Positions 63,058 through 64,000 of a DNA stretch of 64,000 nt are shown here, in pieces. The DNA comes from Vibrio metschnikovii CIP 69.14 (GTDB lineage: Bacteria > Pseudomonadota > Gammaproteobacteria > Enterobacterales > Vibrionaceae): contig NZ_ACZO01000003.1 of NCBI RefSeq assembly GCF_000176155.1, positions 49,991-113,990 of the forward strand. Direction: 5' to 3'. Every line of letters starts with the position of its first letter. Within the stretch, counting starts at the first letter, position 1. Both the position numbers and the translations under genes were made by a program. Under the pieces are notes generated by a model, which did not search any database, was not told where the DNA came from, and worked only from the letters and a program-made list of their open reading frames with translations.

Positions 63058-64000
63058 GTGCGCCGAGCATGGCGTTGATCTAGGAGGTGAAAGTCCTCTA
63101 CGGGCTCAGTCGAGCGGGAACCGTTAGCCTATGCAAGGGTGTTCATCGTGAGGTGAAATCTGAAGGAAGCAAATGGCAAAACGTGGTGATGACGAACAGA
63201 AATCTGATAGTAGGCTGTGTCGACTTGGGTAACCTAGCAATAGATAGAATAGCCCAACGACTCGACGAGAAGTGCGATGCAGTAAATCAGGAATGACCAC
63301 GAGAAAGAACAACGTCTTACCTCGGGAGATCTTATTATCTTATTATCTGTTTCGGACGAAACTAAGCAGCCAGTGATGGATGCTGATGGGTAATAAGGAG
63401 TCAGCAGAAGGCATAGTACCTTGAGGAAGTACAACTTAAGGGAAGGCCGGAACTGAATAGGTCAAGAAGCAGTCGCCAGATATTCAAATCAGTGGAGTAA
63501 CAGTAACGATGCGACCCATCTCTACGTTCCGATTGGTGAAGCCAAAAGTGGAACTGACGGAAACGAAGCGTAACAAGCTGATTTGGCATAGAAAGAAGGA
63601 CGAGTCTTGATGGACACCACTCGATTACTCGAACAGATGTTCAGTCCGGGTAATTTAAACGCTGCGACCAAACAGGTGAAGCGCAACAAGGGGTGCGGTG
63701 GGGTAGATAGACTGACGATCACAGCGACCTTGGAAAAGCTTCGCCAGTTGGATAATGGGCAGCAACTTCGCCAGTCTTTACTGGATGGAAGTTACCAACC
63801 GTCTCCCGTTCTGGGTGTAGAAATCCCCAAGCCAAAAGGTGGAGTACGCCAACTGGGTATCCCAACCGTTCAGGATCGCATCGTACAACAAGCGATGGCA
63901 CAGCTCCTGACACAGTTGTATGAGCCGAAGTTCTCAAAGAGCAGCTTCGGGTTCAGACCAAGAAGGAGTGCTCATCATGCTTTGTCGAAAGCGAGTGAAT
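63058..64000 (+). mobile_element. Group II intron, 5' part (runs off window)
   Basis: The intron starts at 63058 with GTGCGCC, the usual GUGYG-type 5' end, followed by a short stem and AGGAGGTGAAAGTCCTC (63081-63098), typical of domain I. It is followed by about 500 nt of structured RNA and a domain IV-encoded reverse transcriptase. It is inserted antisense to the IS3 orfA. The 3' end lies beyond 64000. Confidence 0.85.
63610..64000 (+). CDS. ltrA: Group II intron reverse transcriptase/maturase (partial)
   Basis: 130 codons are present, starting MDTTRLLEQMFSPGNLNAATKQVKRNKGCGGVD with GGVDR (RT-0/RT-1 region). It continues LLDGSYQPSPVLGVEIPKPKGGVRQLGIPTVQDRIVQQAMAQLL, the RT-1/2 motifs of LtrA proteins, and reaches FGFRPRRSAHHAL (RT-2a) at the window edge. 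The protein helps splice and reverse-transcribe its intron. The frame is open at the end; the rest is outside the window. Confidence 0.92.
   Translation, partial: MDTTRLLEQMFSPGNLNAATKQVKRNKGCGGVDRLTITATLEKLRQLDNGQQLRQSLLDGSYQPSPVLGVEIPKPKGGVRQLGIPTVQDRIVQQAMAQLLTQLYEPKFSKSSFGFRPRRSAHHALSKASE

Overview
The window reads as Vibrionaceae DNA, probably a Vibrio or close relative. The evidence is the style of the housekeeping genes (class II fumarase, DUF2789 protein, UppP, CaCA exchanger), a secreted trypsin-like protease with a GlyGly-CTERM tail, and IS families common in that group. It is a heavily rearranged accessory region: short runs of chromosomal genes separated by IS elements, IS fragments, group II intron pieces, toxin-antitoxin modules, defence loci and a plasmid-type replicon. 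No rRNA, tRNA or CRISPR array was seen.

Layout. 0-3.2 kb: a WYL regulator divergent from a CoiA-like nuclease/coiled-coil protein, an excisionase-like HTH protein and a 46-codon hsdM remnant. 3.4-10.3 kb: a five-gene overlapping operon of dynamin-like GTPase, small membrane protein, HerA/FtsK-type ATPase, LHH-family nuclease toxin and SUKH-type immunity protein. This is the best candidate for a poorly described system. 10.5-14.5 kb: an IS21 remnant fused to an IS66 end, a lipocalin remnant, a tyrosine recombinase, a TnpB remnant and an intact IS903-type element. 14.7-20.2 kb: chromosomal genes on the minus strand (chemoreceptor with a periplasmic binding protein; truncated MscS, CaCA exchanger and UppP behind a predicted yybP-ykoY manganese riboswitch). 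20.4-27 kb: group II intron remnant, IS903 fragment, RelE/Phd module, serine recombinase, DUF2789 gene, fumC and a decayed IS66. 27-32.7 kb: small genes, an Abi/HEPN-like protein, and a second IS66 cut by an IS4-family element. 32.7-35.6 kb: a visibly GC-richer block (CNNM/CBS protein, YbdG-type MscS). 35.6-38 kb: IS903 copies and a dead lipocalin gene.

38.1-46.2 kb: a complete type I restriction-modification operon (WYL regulator, hsdM, hsdS, hsdR) whose HsdS consists of two virtually identical halves. 46.5-50.7 kb: a TA-flanked MITE, a three-gene toxin-antitoxin-SecB-like chaperone module and a DUF1778/GNAT toxin-antitoxin pair. 51-52.3 kb: a stand-alone IS200/IS605 TnpB element. 52.4-60 kb: plasmid-like genes, including a Tus-like replication-terminus protein, the GlyGly-CTERM protease, and a two-gene iteron replicon with iterons on both sides. 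60.3-64 kb: a nested stack in which an IS66-family element is cut by an IS3-family element, itself cut by a group II intron that runs off the window.

Taken together, the window looks like a defence and mobile-element hotspot. Two WYL regulators each sit at a restriction or defence locus, several toxin-antitoxin modules stabilise segments, and repeated IS903 and IS66 copies have served as recombination points, as shown by elements without target duplications and by fused fragments. Calls rest on reading motifs and comparing segments by eye; no database search was run.
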